From a virus, in the IMG/VR virus record IMGVR_UViG_3300017917_000042, positions 1-41,254 of that record: a stretch of DNA of 41,254 nucleotides; one strand, given 5' to 3'. The position numbers were made by a program, and so were the translations under genes. Positions 1 through 7,757 of this stretch are shown piece by piece; position 1 is the first letter of the stretch, and each line of letters opens with the position of its first letter. The notes below the pieces were generated by a model. It worked only from the letters and a program-made list of their open reading frames with translations, had not been told where the DNA came from and made no database searches.

Positions 1-618
1 AAAGTCTACTTGACTTACATTTTCTGATAGTTGTTGTCCGCCCATAACTTGGTCAAACATACCAACAACTGTCTGTGCTAGTTTACTATTCTTTTGTGCC
101 GCAGGATACAAACTCATAACAAGTGCTAGTTTGCGCTTGTCATTTAGTGTAGGCCATGCTTTGCGAATCTGTGTTGCGCTTGTGATACCAGGACCAAACT
201 CAACTGTAGGTAAATATGCCATGTATGCATGTTTGCCAAATGGTTGCACATCTTTACCTGTCCATGGTTGAAAGTAAGCTGGACTACCATCTTTCTTTGT
301 CCCACCTGCTTGCGGTGGTTCATTTTTATCTTTTTCACTACGAACAAAAATCAATACATCACTGTTTGGATCGTAGTTTTGCGTAATCTCTTTTGCTTGA
401 AAAGGACTCTTAACTTGTATAAAACGCCCTGGTGCTACGCCTGCTAGTTTAGCTAGTTTTTCTTTTAATGCGAAGGGGAAAGGTCTTTCGCTTTGGTCAT
501 TAGTTGCCGCTACATAAACATCAGCATTAGGAAAGGCTTCTAACGCAGACTTGTATAATGCATAATGTCCTGCGTGAAATGGATGAAAGCCTCCCGGCAT
601 AATGACAATCTGTTTCAT
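1..618 (-). CDS. HxGH-family nucleotidyltransferase, C-terminus cut by window edge
   Basis: I read 206 codons from the ATG at 618 to the window edge without a stop, so the C-terminus is missing. Residues 9-18 give GGFHPFHAGH, the HxGH signature of the nucleotidylyltransferase superfamily, which binds the NTP phosphates. Further on, SATQIR resembles the second family signature (ISSTxxR). Family members transfer a nucleotidyl group to phosphorylated substrates; NMN adenylyltransferases, pantetheine-phosphate adenylyltransferases and cytidylyltransferases all share this core, so the substrate cannot be assigned. An NMN adenylyltransferase role in NAD synthesis is one possibility and is inference only. 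The start lies one base beyond the stop of the preceding gene (620-1006), so it is probably co-transcribed and translationally coupled with it. Confidence 0.8.
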   Translation of the reverse strand, partial: MKQIVIMPGGFHPFHAGHYALYKSALEAFPNADVYVAATNDQSERPFPFALKEKLAKLAGVAPGRFIQVKSPFQAKEITQNYDPNSDVLIFVRSEKDKNEPPQAGGTKKDGSPAYFQPWTGKDVQPFGKHAYMAYLPTVEFGPGITSATQIRKAWPTLNDKRKLALVMSLYPAAQKNSKLAQTVVGMFDQVMGGQQLSENVSQVDF

Positions 619-619
619 A

Positions 620-1006
620 TTAATAACTTAACTTAATAAAATTAACACCGCCGTTATTAAAGTCAACAATCTTTGCACGTAAGAAAACGAAATTTCCTTC
701 TACGTTGGTATAGATACTAGCGTTGCTTGCAATTTGAGGTGCTGTGTTTGCAGGTGCATTAGCATCTGCTTCTAGTTCATAGACTTTAAACCAGCTATTA
801 GCTTGAGGGGGATTTGCTAGTGTAGCCTCAATAACAATATTGCCTGTTAGTTGAGTGACGTTTATGTTAACAGTCTGTAAATCTTTGTTGCCTAAATAAT
901 ATGCGGCAGCAGGTTGACTGTTTCCAGTAACTGTATAAGGTGCACCGTTACCTGGATTAGCATAAGTAGTCTGCGGTAACAGAATTAGTGTTGTAGTTTG
1001 GCTCAT
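620..1006 (-). CDS. small beta-rich phage protein, unknown function
   Basis: 128 residues, rich in Thr, Asn, Val and Ala and with no charged helical stretches, the composition of a beta-structured virion or decoration protein. No catalytic motif or signal peptide is visible. The start ATG overlaps the stop of the gene before it as TAATG, so translation is likely coupled. The stop is one base from the start of the nucleotidyltransferase. A structural role is inferred only from composition and from the surrounding genome type. I do not recognise a named family. Confidence 0.7.
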   Translation of the reverse strand: MSQTTTLILLPQTTYANPGNGAPYTVTGNSQPAAAYYLGNKDLQTVNINVTQLTGNIVIEATLANPPQANSWFKVYELEADANAPANTAPQIASNASIYTNVEGNFVFLRAKIVDFNNGGVNFIKLSY

Positions 1007-1173
1007 TATGCTCTCACTACTTCAACAACTACTGCTTCACCGACTAACTCCTGCGCTACTTGCTCAAGTGCGGCTTGAACGTCGGAACCAGCGATACCAG
1101 AAACGTCTGATTCGCTGTCCTTAACGATTTTGCTAAATTTGATGACTAATACATCCTCGACAATCTTTGCCAT
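1006..1173 (-). CDS. 55-residue conserved-type phage protein
   Basis: A short frame of 55 codons beginning MAKIVEDVLVIKFSK and ending VVEVVRA. It has a Shine-Dalgarno GGAG about 9 nt before the ATG and a TAAATA box 25 nt upstream. Its TAA overlaps the next ATG (TAATG), which strongly supports it as a real gene. The sequence alternates short beta-like hydrophobic segments with an acidic helix-like middle (QAALEQVAQEL). The function is unknown. It is probably the first gene of a late transcription unit running through 620-1006 into the nucleotidyltransferase. Confidence 0.7.
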   Translation of the reverse strand: MAKIVEDVLVIKFSKIVKDSESDVSGIAGSDVQAALEQVAQELVGEAVVVEVVRA

Positions 1174-1198
1174 GGTAAATACTCCATTTGTAATAGAG

Positions 1199-1204
1199 TA
1201 TTTA
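1199..1204 (-). promoter_or_regulatory. late-type promoter box TGATAAATAC
   Basis: TAAATA on the minus strand, 25 nt upstream of the ATG at 1173, with GGAG between. A perfect 9-bp inverted repeat (1176-1184 and 1196-1204) joins the box to the ribosome-binding region. T4 late promoters have TATAAATA; the assignment is by analogy. Confidence 0.5.
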
Positions 1205-1209
1205 TCATT

Positions 1210-1935
1210 TTAGGATTCTTCTGGACGCTTTTCTAGCTTGTACTTTTTACCCAGTACGTCACCATGCATTAATGCAAGATAACTCAAGGTAGATTCATCA
1301 TCATAGTCAATGAAATGTGCTGCACTTGTCCACCTAAAGTGCCAGATTCCCCAACGTTTAGCATCTCTGTCTACCCAACGCTTTAGTGCAGAGCTAGGAA
1401 ACAATTTAGGTTGTCTTTTCAATGTTCCCTTGAATTCTTCTAGGAATCCATCTTCAACACGCTTTGATCTTAGATAAACACGATATTTATGTTTGGGTTC
1501 CCCGACAAAATGCTTGATACCTGCATACTGACTAGTTTGCACTTGGGTATAATCAGGCAAGTACTTAGATCCTAAAAGTGTAGCAATATCTTGCAATTTT
1601 GTTAGGTCGTTGCTAAAGACTGCTAATGTACTGCCTTCAATACGTATTCCGAGGTCTTTAGTTTTCTTCCTATCTAATTGCAACTGTACTATTAATTTCA
1701 ATGCATCTTTGTTTGCTACAACATCCGGTAAGTCTGCTTTTTTGACAGATCCATAACGTTTAGACTTGCCGGCAATCTTTTCATCTATTTCATCAGGTTT
1801 CGTACACCACCAAGTATATTTTATACAAGGGATAATTACCCTCATACGATATTCATACTTGTTGTAGTAAGTGTCATCCCGATATTCGTAGAAATCAATA
1901 CCGGGCACATCATCAACTGATTTCAATAATCCCAT
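1210..1935 (-). CDS. unknown phage protein, basic, Trp/Tyr-rich
   Basis: Unrecognised protein of 241 residues when started at the ATG at 1935 (MGLLKSVDDV). In-frame alternatives are an ATG at 1971 and a GTG at 1986, but these overlap clpA more deeply; 1935 keeps the overlap with the clpA stop to 23 nt and follows a GGGTGGGTGAAG stretch. Near the N-terminus is an aromatic segment (DFYEYRDDTYYNKYEYRMR) followed by IKYTWWC, and the protein is rich in Lys and Arg throughout. A nucleic-acid-binding role would fit the composition but is speculative. It is the last gene of the dnaJ-clpA unit. Confidence 0.7.
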   Translation of the reverse strand: MGLLKSVDDVPGIDFYEYRDDTYYNKYEYRMRVIIPCIKYTWWCTKPDEIDEKIAGKSKRYGSVKKADLPDVVANKDALKLIVQLQLDRKKTKDLGIRIEGSTLAVFSNDLTKLQDIATLLGSKYLPDYTQVQTSQYAGIKHFVGEPKHKYRVYLRSKRVEDGFLEEFKGTLKRQPKLFPSSALKRWVDRDAKRWGIWHFRWTSAAHFIDYDDESTLSYLALMHGDVLGKKYKLEKRPEES

Positions 1936-4177
1936 CTTCACCCACCCTAGCTGTAGATTTTTGAACGACATTGAAGTCAATTTCACCGTTGTTCATTACG
2001 ACATTAACTGTTGCATTCTTGATTCGTTGGAATAGAATCTTCTTACTCAAGGGTACACGCAACAACGAATCAACTTTGCGTCCTAGAGGACGAGCACCCA
2101 TTTTCTTATCGTAACCTTGTTCTGCAAGATATTCAATCACCGGTTCAGACAACGACAATGTAATATTGTGCTTTTCAGCCAAACTTGACTTGAGGTCTTC
2201 AGTGAACTTGATAACAATTTTCTTGATTGCAAGCATATCAAGCTTGTTGAACTTACAAACAAGATCCAAACGATTGCGGAACTCAGGCTTAAAGAACTCA
2301 CGCAATGCTTTGTCATCTTCGCCTGTTTTTTCAATAGATCCAAATCCAATATTAGCACGTTCACTATCAGCACTACCTAAGTTACTGGTCATGATAATTA
2401 TAGTGTTTTTACAACTTACTTGTTTACCGTTACTACCTGTAATCTTACCTTCATCTAGAATCTGCAAGAATATATTAAAGATATCAGGGTGTGCTTTTTC
2501 AACTTCATCAAACAACATGATAGCATGAGGATTCTTGCTCAAGTCACTAATCAATCTACCACCTTGTACTTGACTATCACCGAAGCCAACATAACCAGGA
2601 GGAGGACCAATCAAGCTTGATACACTGTGTTTTTCTCCGAACTCACTCATGTCGTACTTGAGCAACGGCATATCAAGATTCTTACTCAATAGTTTAGCTA
2701 GTTCAGTTTTACCTGTACCAGTGGGGCCCAAGAACAAGAAGCTTGCTGTTGGCTTAGTATCGTTGCCGATTCCTGCAAAGCTTACATAGACACGATCAAG
2801 GACTTCTTGAACAACATCATCTTGACCATAGAGTTTGCCTTTGATGTTAACTTCCAAGTTGTTAATCTTGTCAAAGTTGTCACCGCTTAATTTGTCAGCA
2901 GGAACGCCAGTGAACTTTTCAACTTGTTCAAACACTAGTTCTTTAGTAATGATTGTATCTTCGTTACCCGCAACACGTTGTTTAGCGCATGCGGCATCTA
3001 GCAAATCAATACTCTTGTCTGGATTCTTACGGTCATGAATATAACGTGTAGAACTTTCAACCGCCGCCTTGATAGCTTCTTCAGTAATGTTTACTTTGTG
3101 GAAATCATTTAGTCGTGAAGACAATCCTGACAAGATGCGAATAGTAGATTCTTGACTCGGTTCATCAATAGAGACACGATAGAATCTACGCATCAATGCA
3201 CGATCCTTCTCAAAACTCTCGTAGTACTCTTCCCAAGTTGTGCTTGCGATAACTTTCAGATTGCCCTTAGTAATAGCAGGCTTAATCAAATTAGCAAAAT
3301 CAACTGAACCGGTGCTACTTCCACCAGAACCTTGCATAGTATGTGCTTCGTCAATAAACAGAATAGATTTCTTTTTAGTGTTCAATGCCTCAAGTACAGA
3401 CTTTACCTTTTCTTCAAAGTCACCGCGATACTTACTACCAGCAAGCAGTGAGCCAACTTCAAGTGAGTAAACATCGTGACCGTTCAAGAACTCAGGAGCC
3501 TTACCTTCTTCAATCATGTTAGCAAGACCTTCTGCGATTGCAGTCTTACCAACACCAGGATCACCAACCATCAATACGTTAGCTTTGAACTTTTTAGCAA
3601 GAACGTTAACGATATCATCTAGTTCTTTAGTACGTCCGATCAATGGCTCAATTCTACCTTCTTTTGCAAGCTTGGTAAGATTAGTAGTGTATTCTTCAAG
3701 GATTTCATCAGCTTGATTTTCGGTGAGATTAGTATGATAATCCTCACCCTTATAGGTCTTTTGCCAGTGTTGAATGAATTCATTCTTATTGACACCGTAT
3801 TTCAACAGGAAGTAATGTGCGTGACTGTTGCCCTCACTAGCGATAGACAAGTACAAGTCAATCGTCAATACTTGCCTACGACCAGTAAACAACACTTGGG
3901 TCACTGAACGGTTCATAACACGTTCAAGGCTATTTGTCTTTCGTGGAACAATCGGATCCTCTTTAGATACGATTGCATGTAGGTTACTCACGTATGCATC
4001 AATTTCATCAGTCATAGCAGTAACATCTACACCGAATGATGTTAGGCATTTCTTAAATGGGGTGTGAGTTACAAGTGCGTATAGCAAGTGTTCAACAGTA
4101 CAATATTGGTGCTTTTTTGCTTTTGCAAACTCAATTGCCTGTTCAATAATTGATTCAATTTCCGGAGAGTTAGTCAT
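1913..4177 (-). CDS. clpA: ClpA-like AAA+ unfoldase with a ClpP-docking loop
   Basis: 754 residues with the layout of a Hsp100 class I ATPase. There is a Clp N-domain (about 1-140), an AAA1 module with Walker A GDPGVGKT (205-212) and Walker B ILFIDEAH (272-279), and an AAA2 module with GPTGTGKT (484-491) and LFDEVEKAH (555-563). The C-terminal part carries the arginine-finger region PEFRNRLD and GARPLGR. There is no ClpB-type coiled-coil M domain between the modules, so it is ClpA/ClpC-like. An IGF tripeptide at 610-612, in the loop before PEFRNRLD, matches the position of the ClpP-binding loop of ClpA/ClpX, suggesting use of host ClpP. The start at 4177 is set by AAGGAAA just upstream. The gene lies 7 nt after dnaJ. 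Confidence 0.95.
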   Translation of the reverse strand: MTNSPEIESIIEQAIEFAKAKKHQYCTVEHLLYALVTHTPFKKCLTSFGVDVTAMTDEIDAYVSNLHAIVSKEDPIVPRKTNSLERVMNRSVTQVLFTGRRQVLTIDLYLSIASEGNSHAHYFLLKYGVNKNEFIQHWQKTYKGEDYHTNLTENQADEILEEYTTNLTKLAKEGRIEPLIGRTKELDDIVNVLAKKFKANVLMVGDPGVGKTAIAEGLANMIEEGKAPEFLNGHDVYSLEVGSLLAGSKYRGDFEEKVKSVLEALNTKKKSILFIDEAHTMQGSGGSSTGSVDFANLIKPAITKGNLKVIASTTWEEYYESFEKDRALMRRFYRVSIDEPSQESTIRILSGLSSRLNDFHKVNITEEAIKAAVESSTRYIHDRKNPDKSIDLLDAACAKQRVAGNEDTIITKELVFEQVEKFTGVPADKLSGDNFDKINNLEVNIKGKLYGQDDVVQEVLDRVYVSFAGIGNDTKPTASFLFLGPTGTGKTELAKLLSKNLDMPLLKYDMSEFGEKHSVSSLIGPPPGYVGFGDSQVQGGRLISDLSKNPHAIMLFDEVEKAHPDIFNIFLQILDEGKITGSNGKQVSCKNTIIIMTSNLGSADSERANIGFGSIEKTGEDDKALREFFKPEFRNRLDLVCKFNKLDMLAIKKIVIKFTEDLKSSLAEKHNITLSLSEPVIEYLAEQGYDKKMGARPLGRKVDSLLRVPLSKKILFQRIKNATVNVVMNNGEIDFNVVQKSTARVGEDGIIEIS

Positions 4178-4184
4178 AATTTCC

Positions 4185-4994
4185 TTAAGTTTTGGCTTTA
4201 GTTTGCTTGATACTATCAATGATAGCTGTATCAATGTTATCAGGTACGAATGGCTTTAACAATAGTATTTGGTCACCGTAGAACCCAGTGTTGTTAATTG
4301 GCATTCCTTGTCCAGCAATTTTTAATTGCATGTGGGGTTGGGTTCCTGCAGGAATCTTTACTTCAAGTGTTGTGCCCGAAATAGTAGTGAACTCAATAGT
4401 AGTTCCCACAATTAAGTCTAGTACCGAAACGGGCTGATTACAGTACAAATCATTTCCATTTCTGTCAAACTTTAAATGTTTTTGTACTCTGAATTCTACT
4501 ATCAGTGTGGCCCCGTCTATTACATCGTTGATACGAATTTGAGAACCATCGTGTACTCCCTTAGGGATATCAATCTTTACCATATTGTGACCAGTAGGAG
4601 ATTGAATCTTTAGTAACTGTTCACCACCAGTATATGCTTGGTCTAATGAAATTACAACACTAGTTCTATATATTTGTGTGGCTCGTCTTTGTTGCGTAGT
4701 TTGCTTAAAGAATTCATTGAATATATCATTGAATCCACCAGTAGCGTTAAACGAGAATCCACCTGGGAATCCAGCACCGAAGTCATGGAAGTTAAATGAT
4801 TGTGACGCTGGGTTATCGTATTGCTGCCTTTTATCCGAGTCGGATAAGGTATCGTATGCAGCTTGGATTTTTTGAAACGTAGCAGTATCACCACCCCTAT
4901 CGGGGTGATGCTGACTTGCTAATTTACGATATGCTTTTTTGATTTCATCAGGGGTTGCATTCTTTGCAACACCTAGCGTATTATAATGGTCCAT
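4185..4994 (-). CDS. dnaJ: DnaJ/CbpA-type J-domain co-chaperone
   Basis: 269 residues. The J domain covers about residues 1-65 with the HPD tripeptide at 31-33, which stimulates the DnaK ATPase. A Gly/Phe-rich linker follows (about 75-100), then a two-part C-terminal substrate-binding region with IDIPKGVHDGSQIR and VKIPAGTQPHMQLKIAGQGMP. The four CxxCxGxG zinc repeats are absent, so it is the CbpA-like class. The phage presumably recruits host DnaK. It is directly upstream of clpA, so substrates could pass from a remodelling to an unfolding machine. The ATG at 4994 lies 5 nt behind a perfect TATAAT. A TTG at 5000 would sit 8 nt behind GGAG and is the alternative start for longer transcripts. 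Confidence 0.93.
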   Translation of the reverse strand: MDHYNTLGVAKNATPDEIKKAYRKLASQHHPDRGGDTATFQKIQAAYDTLSDSDKRQQYDNPASQSFNFHDFGAGFPGGFSFNATGGFNDIFNEFFKQTTQQRRATQIYRTSVVISLDQAYTGGEQLLKIQSPTGHNMVKIDIPKGVHDGSQIRINDVIDGATLIVEFRVQKHLKFDRNGNDLYCNQPVSVLDLIVGTTIEFTTISGTTLEVKIPAGTQPHMQLKIAGQGMPINNTGFYGDQILLLKPFVPDNIDTAIIDSIKQTKAKT

Positions 4995-4999
4995 TCTCA

Positions 5000-5028
5000 A
5001 TTATAACACTCCTAGAAAATAAAATCAA
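5000..5028 (-). promoter_or_regulatory. sigma-70-type promoter of dnaJ-clpA
   Basis: On the minus strand TTGATT (5023-5028), a 17-nt spacer and TATAAT (5000-5005) fill the whole gap between the holin-like gene and dnaJ. Only 5 nt separate TATAAT from the ATG at 4994, so a transcript from it would start at about the start codon. Confidence 0.65.
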
Positions 5029-5604
5029 TTATGACTTGCCCTCTATTTTCTCTTTAGTACGGCCATATGCAGCGATACCTAGAACTGCACCCATAGCAAT
5101 GTGGTACAATCCGGCGCCTTGCAATGTTAATGGTTGCCACTGACTAGTGACATTACCTTTACTCAATGCTTGCAACAATGACCAAAGAATTGGGAACACT
5201 ACAAAGTCTGCGGTACAGGTCATCATATAGACCCAGCCCATAACAGGACGCCATTTCTTGTTGATCCAATCCGTAGAGTCTTTGTCATGTTGTACTAAAA
5301 CGTCAGCCCCTTGTGCTGCATTACTACCCGCGGCTGTGAGATTTGGTTGCGGTTGATTTGATGCGGATGCACCATTAAACCCATTTCCTGAATAGCTACT
5401 TGGTGAAGAGGATGATGAGAATCCTGCTGACGGCGAGCCAAATGTTGCAGAGCTAGAAGGTGCGTTGGAGAATGATGTTCCATAATTACTGCCTTGTGGG
5501 AATTGATTGATAGTAGGATCGGATGCTAGTGCCTCATGATGGTCATCGTCAAGAGCCATTGGTTGTTCAAAACCTGCTTTTTTGGGTAGAATTGTTTGTG
5601 CCAT
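5029..5604 (-). CDS. holin-like membrane protein (GTA-holin-type domain)
   Basis: 191 residues. A long Ser/Gly/Asn/Pro-rich N-terminal half (about 30-100) is probably disordered. It is followed by a segment beginning KKWRPVMGW and two hydrophobic helices at about 121-144 and 164-181, then a charged tail GRTKEKIEGK. The pattern RP-x-x-G-W, helix, helix, R-T-x-E-K-I-x-G resembles the holin family associated with gene transfer agents (3TM holin type). Such proteins form inner-membrane lesions that let endolysin out. The endolysin candidate lies 10 kb away (15235-15858), so lysis genes are dispersed. The function is inferred from domain resemblance; a structural membrane role is possible. Confidence 0.65.
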   Translation of the reverse strand: MAQTILPKKAGFEQPMALDDDHHEALASDPTINQFPQGSNYGTSFSNAPSSSATFGSPSAGFSSSSSPSSYSGNGFNGASASNQPQPNLTAAGSNAAQGADVLVQHDKDSTDWINKKWRPVMGWVYMMTCTADFVVFPILWSLLQALSKGNVTSQWQPLTLQGAGLYHIAMGAVLGIAAYGRTKEKIEGKS

Positions 5605-5607
5605 TTT

Positions 5608-6165
5608 TTATAGTCCTGCCATTGCTTTAAATGCTTTAAGTTCACTGTCTTGTTCTTTAACTAGATTCTTAGGATCAAGACCTGCACGTTCACGCATTTC
5701 GTTCATTTCTTCTTGTGCTTCTTCCGATTCTTCTTCTTCACGATATTCATGTGGGGACAGCTTAATGACCTGTTTTAATATATTTTCGTCAGGTTCATAA
5801 TCTTCTTCATCAACTTGTATAGTCCAATCGTTTACTGGTATATCTGTAAGTGTTTCTAAGTCTGATAATAATTCTATAATTCTAGCGGGTACTGCTGTTC
5901 TACGATTCATTTCAACAAAAACAATATACTTACCGGGAGCAATCTCACCTTCACCTAGACTTGCATCTAGTACCCAATCGTAGCCTCGTTCAAACCAATC
6001 TACGATATCGTTTCCAGCGGCTTCGCTGTTCATGATGAACGCCAACGTAACAATATCACTGTCTTTGCCCATCTTAGCCGCATATTCGTCAACCGTAACT
6101 ACAGGTTTAATTTGTCCTACTAAGTCTTGGTAGTCTAATCCTTCATTAATAATTCGTCTAGTCAT
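5608..6165 (-). CDS. acidic conserved phage protein, unknown
   Basis: 185 residues, strongly acidic in the C-terminal third, which reads as a Glu-rich coiled coil (REEEESEEAQEEMNEMRERAG). The N-terminal part has a mixed alpha/beta pattern with GKYIVFVEMNRR as a likely beta strand. No catalytic motif is visible. The start lies 1 nt from the stop of the gene before it (6167-6763), and the two proteins share an acidic tail, so they may act together. I do not recognise the family. Confidence 0.7.
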   Translation of the reverse strand: MTRRIINEGLDYQDLVGQIKPVVTVDEYAAKMGKDSDIVTLAFIMNSEAAGNDIVDWFERGYDWVLDASLGEGEIAPGKYIVFVEMNRRTAVPARIIELLSDLETLTDIPVNDWTIQVDEEDYEPDENILKQVIKLSPHEYREEEESEEAQEEMNEMRERAGLDPKNLVKEQDSELKAFKAMAGL

Positions 6166-6166
6166 G

Positions 6167-6763
6167 TTATGCTACCGGTGGTTGTTCAGGTGCTTCTGGC
6201 CCTAAAGCAGGAGTCTGTTCAGCTTCAGGATTTTCTTCTTGTGTACTTTCCTGATCTAGATCATCCTCATATGCTTCATCAATCTCATCCAAATCAATTT
6301 CTTGGTCTGCCAAGTCAATTGACCCTTCACGTATCTCGTTCATTAATTCAGTAGGAATTACGATATTTACGAACCAAACAGGACGTTCCTTCATTTTAGG
6401 ATATCTTGTTCCAGGAACATAGTCATCGTAATTTTCAATTTCTATCGGTACTTTAATTTTTGACTTTGCGAAAGAGACTTTGCATCCTATCGCTACTAGA
6501 CGTTTTGCACCTCTAGGATCGGGCATTAATTTATAGGGCCACATAAAAGTGCAGCCCACATTGTAACGTCCTACATCTGGACCCTGAACTAGTTCTCCGA
6601 TTATCCAGTTACGGAAAGCATACAAATCAGCTTCATCCAGAACTCTCTCAAAATCCAACAATGTTTTCATAGACCCGTCGCTAGTATAGATACCCTTTAC
6701 AGTATCTATAACACTAACAAAGTCAATATCATCAAAAAAGTTGTCGGCGGTTTTATTCTTCAT
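6167..6763 (-). CDS. conserved phage protein with acidic tail, unknown
   Basis: 198 residues. A folded-looking region (about 1-140) contains WIIGELVQGPDVGRYNVGC and FVNIVIPTELMNEI, followed by a disordered Glu/Asp/Pro/Gln tail. No recognised domain. No Shine-Dalgarno sequence precedes the ATG; instead a GATAAATAC box ends 4 nt before it, which suggests a leaderless transcript. A second TAAATA box lies at 6825-6830. It heads the block that continues into 5608-6165 and the holin-like gene. Confidence 0.7.
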   Translation of the reverse strand: MKNKTADNFFDDIDFVSVIDTVKGIYTSDGSMKTLLDFERVLDEADLYAFRNWIIGELVQGPDVGRYNVGCTFMWPYKLMPDPRGAKRLVAIGCKVSFAKSKIKVPIEIENYDDYVPGTRYPKMKERPVWFVNIVIPTELMNEIREGSIDLADQEIDLDEIDEAYEDDLDQESTQEENPEAEQTPALGPEAPEQPPVA

Positions 6764-6767
6764 GTTG

Positions 6768-6773
6768 TATTTA
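6768..6773 (-). promoter_or_regulatory. late-type box GATAAATAC, leaderless spacing
   Basis: TAAATA lies 4 nt before the ATG at 6763 with no ribosome-binding site between. If the box acts like a T4 late -10 element, transcription would begin at about the A of the ATG. Confidence 0.45.
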
Positions 6774-6824
6774 TCTTTTGTATCACAATAGGTCTAATAT
6801 CACATTCGGACCACCTTAGCCTAA

Positions 6825-6830
6825 TATTTA
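6825..6830 (-). promoter_or_regulatory. second TAAATA box upstream of 6763
   Basis: TGATAAATAT on the minus strand in the divergent region before phoH. It would give a leader of about 55 nt for the gene starting at 6763. Its use is uncertain because a second box sits directly at the start codon. Confidence 0.3.
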
Positions 6831-6890
6831 TCATATAATTTTGTGTTAAAACACTGCTATTCTGATTAGTTTACTTGGTTGTAAATATTA

Positions 6891-6911
6891 GTGAATGGTT
6901 ACAGCATTCAC
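6891..6911 (+). promoter_or_regulatory. hairpin in the phoH leader
   Basis: GTGAATG (6891-6897) and CATTCAC (6905-6911) form a perfect 7-bp stem with a 7-nt loop. It ends 8 nt before the AAAGGAG ribosome-binding site of phoH (6919-6925). It could affect message stability or translation; no function is proven. Confidence 0.4.
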
Positions 6912-6931
6912 GCTCTACAAAGGAGAATCAC

Positions 6932-7729
6932 TTGAGCAAAAGAAAAACTAGCGCACTTCGCACTAATAATCAAGATACACGTTACAGCACACAGACAAAA
7001 AAACACAACTCTCAATCAAATACTTTCTATATAAATGAATCTAAAACTATTGATTTCAACCAAGCAATTCCTAGCAAAGCAAAAGCTAGAAAACCTGTTG
7101 AACTAATCCCCAAATCCATAAATCAAGAAAAATACATCATATCCTTGTTAGATGATAACACTGATATCGTTGTAGTTTCTGGTCCTGCGGGAACCGGTAA
7201 AACATATCTAGCAATGCAAGCTGCTATAAAAGCTATGAAATCACAGCAATGTGATAGAATCATTTTGACTCGTCCTGCAGTGGGTGTAGACGATGAGAAG
7301 CATGGGTTTTTACCCGGTGACCTGAATCAAAAGATGGAACCGTGGACAAGACCGCTATTAGACGTACTTAGAGAGCATTACACAGCCGCGGAAATCACCC
7401 ACATGCTAGATGAACAGATAGTGGAGATTGCACCTCTAGCATTTTGTCGAGGACGAAATTTCAAAAATAGCTGGATAGTGTTAGATGAGGCGCAGAACTG
7501 TACTCCAAGTCAATTAAAGATGATTATGACTAGAATCGGAGTAGGCAGTAAGATAGTTATTACAGGGGATATTGAGCAAGCAGACCGCAAGACAGCAGAC
7601 AATGGCTTAATGGATCTATTATCAAGACTAGAAAAGGGGGTGATTCCTGGACTACAATCATGTAAGTTTGACATTCGTGATGTACAACGACACAAGATTA
7701 TTGAGCATGTCCTCAAGTTATATTCTTAA
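6932..7729 (+). CDS. phoH: PhoH-like ATPase
   Basis: 265 residues from the TTG at 6932, chosen because AAAGGAG lies 6 nt upstream; an in-frame TTG at 6875 has no such site. Walker A is GPAGTGKT (84-91) and Walker B is WIVLDEAQN (182-190). The linking motifs RPAVGVDDEKHGFLPGD and ITGDIEQADR are typical of the PhoH family. PhoH-like proteins are ATPases often found in aquatic phages; their phage role is not settled, though links to phosphate stress and to RNA helicase activity have been proposed. The first 60 residues are basic and low in complexity. It is the only plus-strand gene in the first 29 kb and has its own leader and terminator, so it is separately regulated. Confidence 0.92.
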   Translation: MSKRKTSALRTNNQDTRYSTQTKKHNSQSNTFYINESKTIDFNQAIPSKAKARKPVELIPKSINQEKYIISLLDDNTDIVVVSGPAGTGKTYLAMQAAIKAMKSQQCDRIILTRPAVGVDDEKHGFLPGDLNQKMEPWTRPLLDVLREHYTAAEITHMLDEQIVEIAPLAFCRGRNFKNSWIVLDEAQNCTPSQLKMIMTRIGVGSKIVITGDIEQADRKTADNGLMDLLSRLEKGVIPGLQSCKFDIRDVQRHKIIEHVLKLYS

Positions 7730-7733
7730 ATGA

Positions 7734-7756
7734 CAAGAGGGGCAATGCCCCTCTTG
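7734..7756. terminator. bidirectional terminator between phoH and 7758-8021
   Basis: A perfect 10-bp stem CAAGAGGGGC / GCCCCTCTTG with a 3-nt loop lies between two convergent genes. The flanking tracts are AT-rich but not strong T-runs. Position and stem strength support termination from both sides. Confidence 0.75.
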
Positions 7757-7757
7757 A

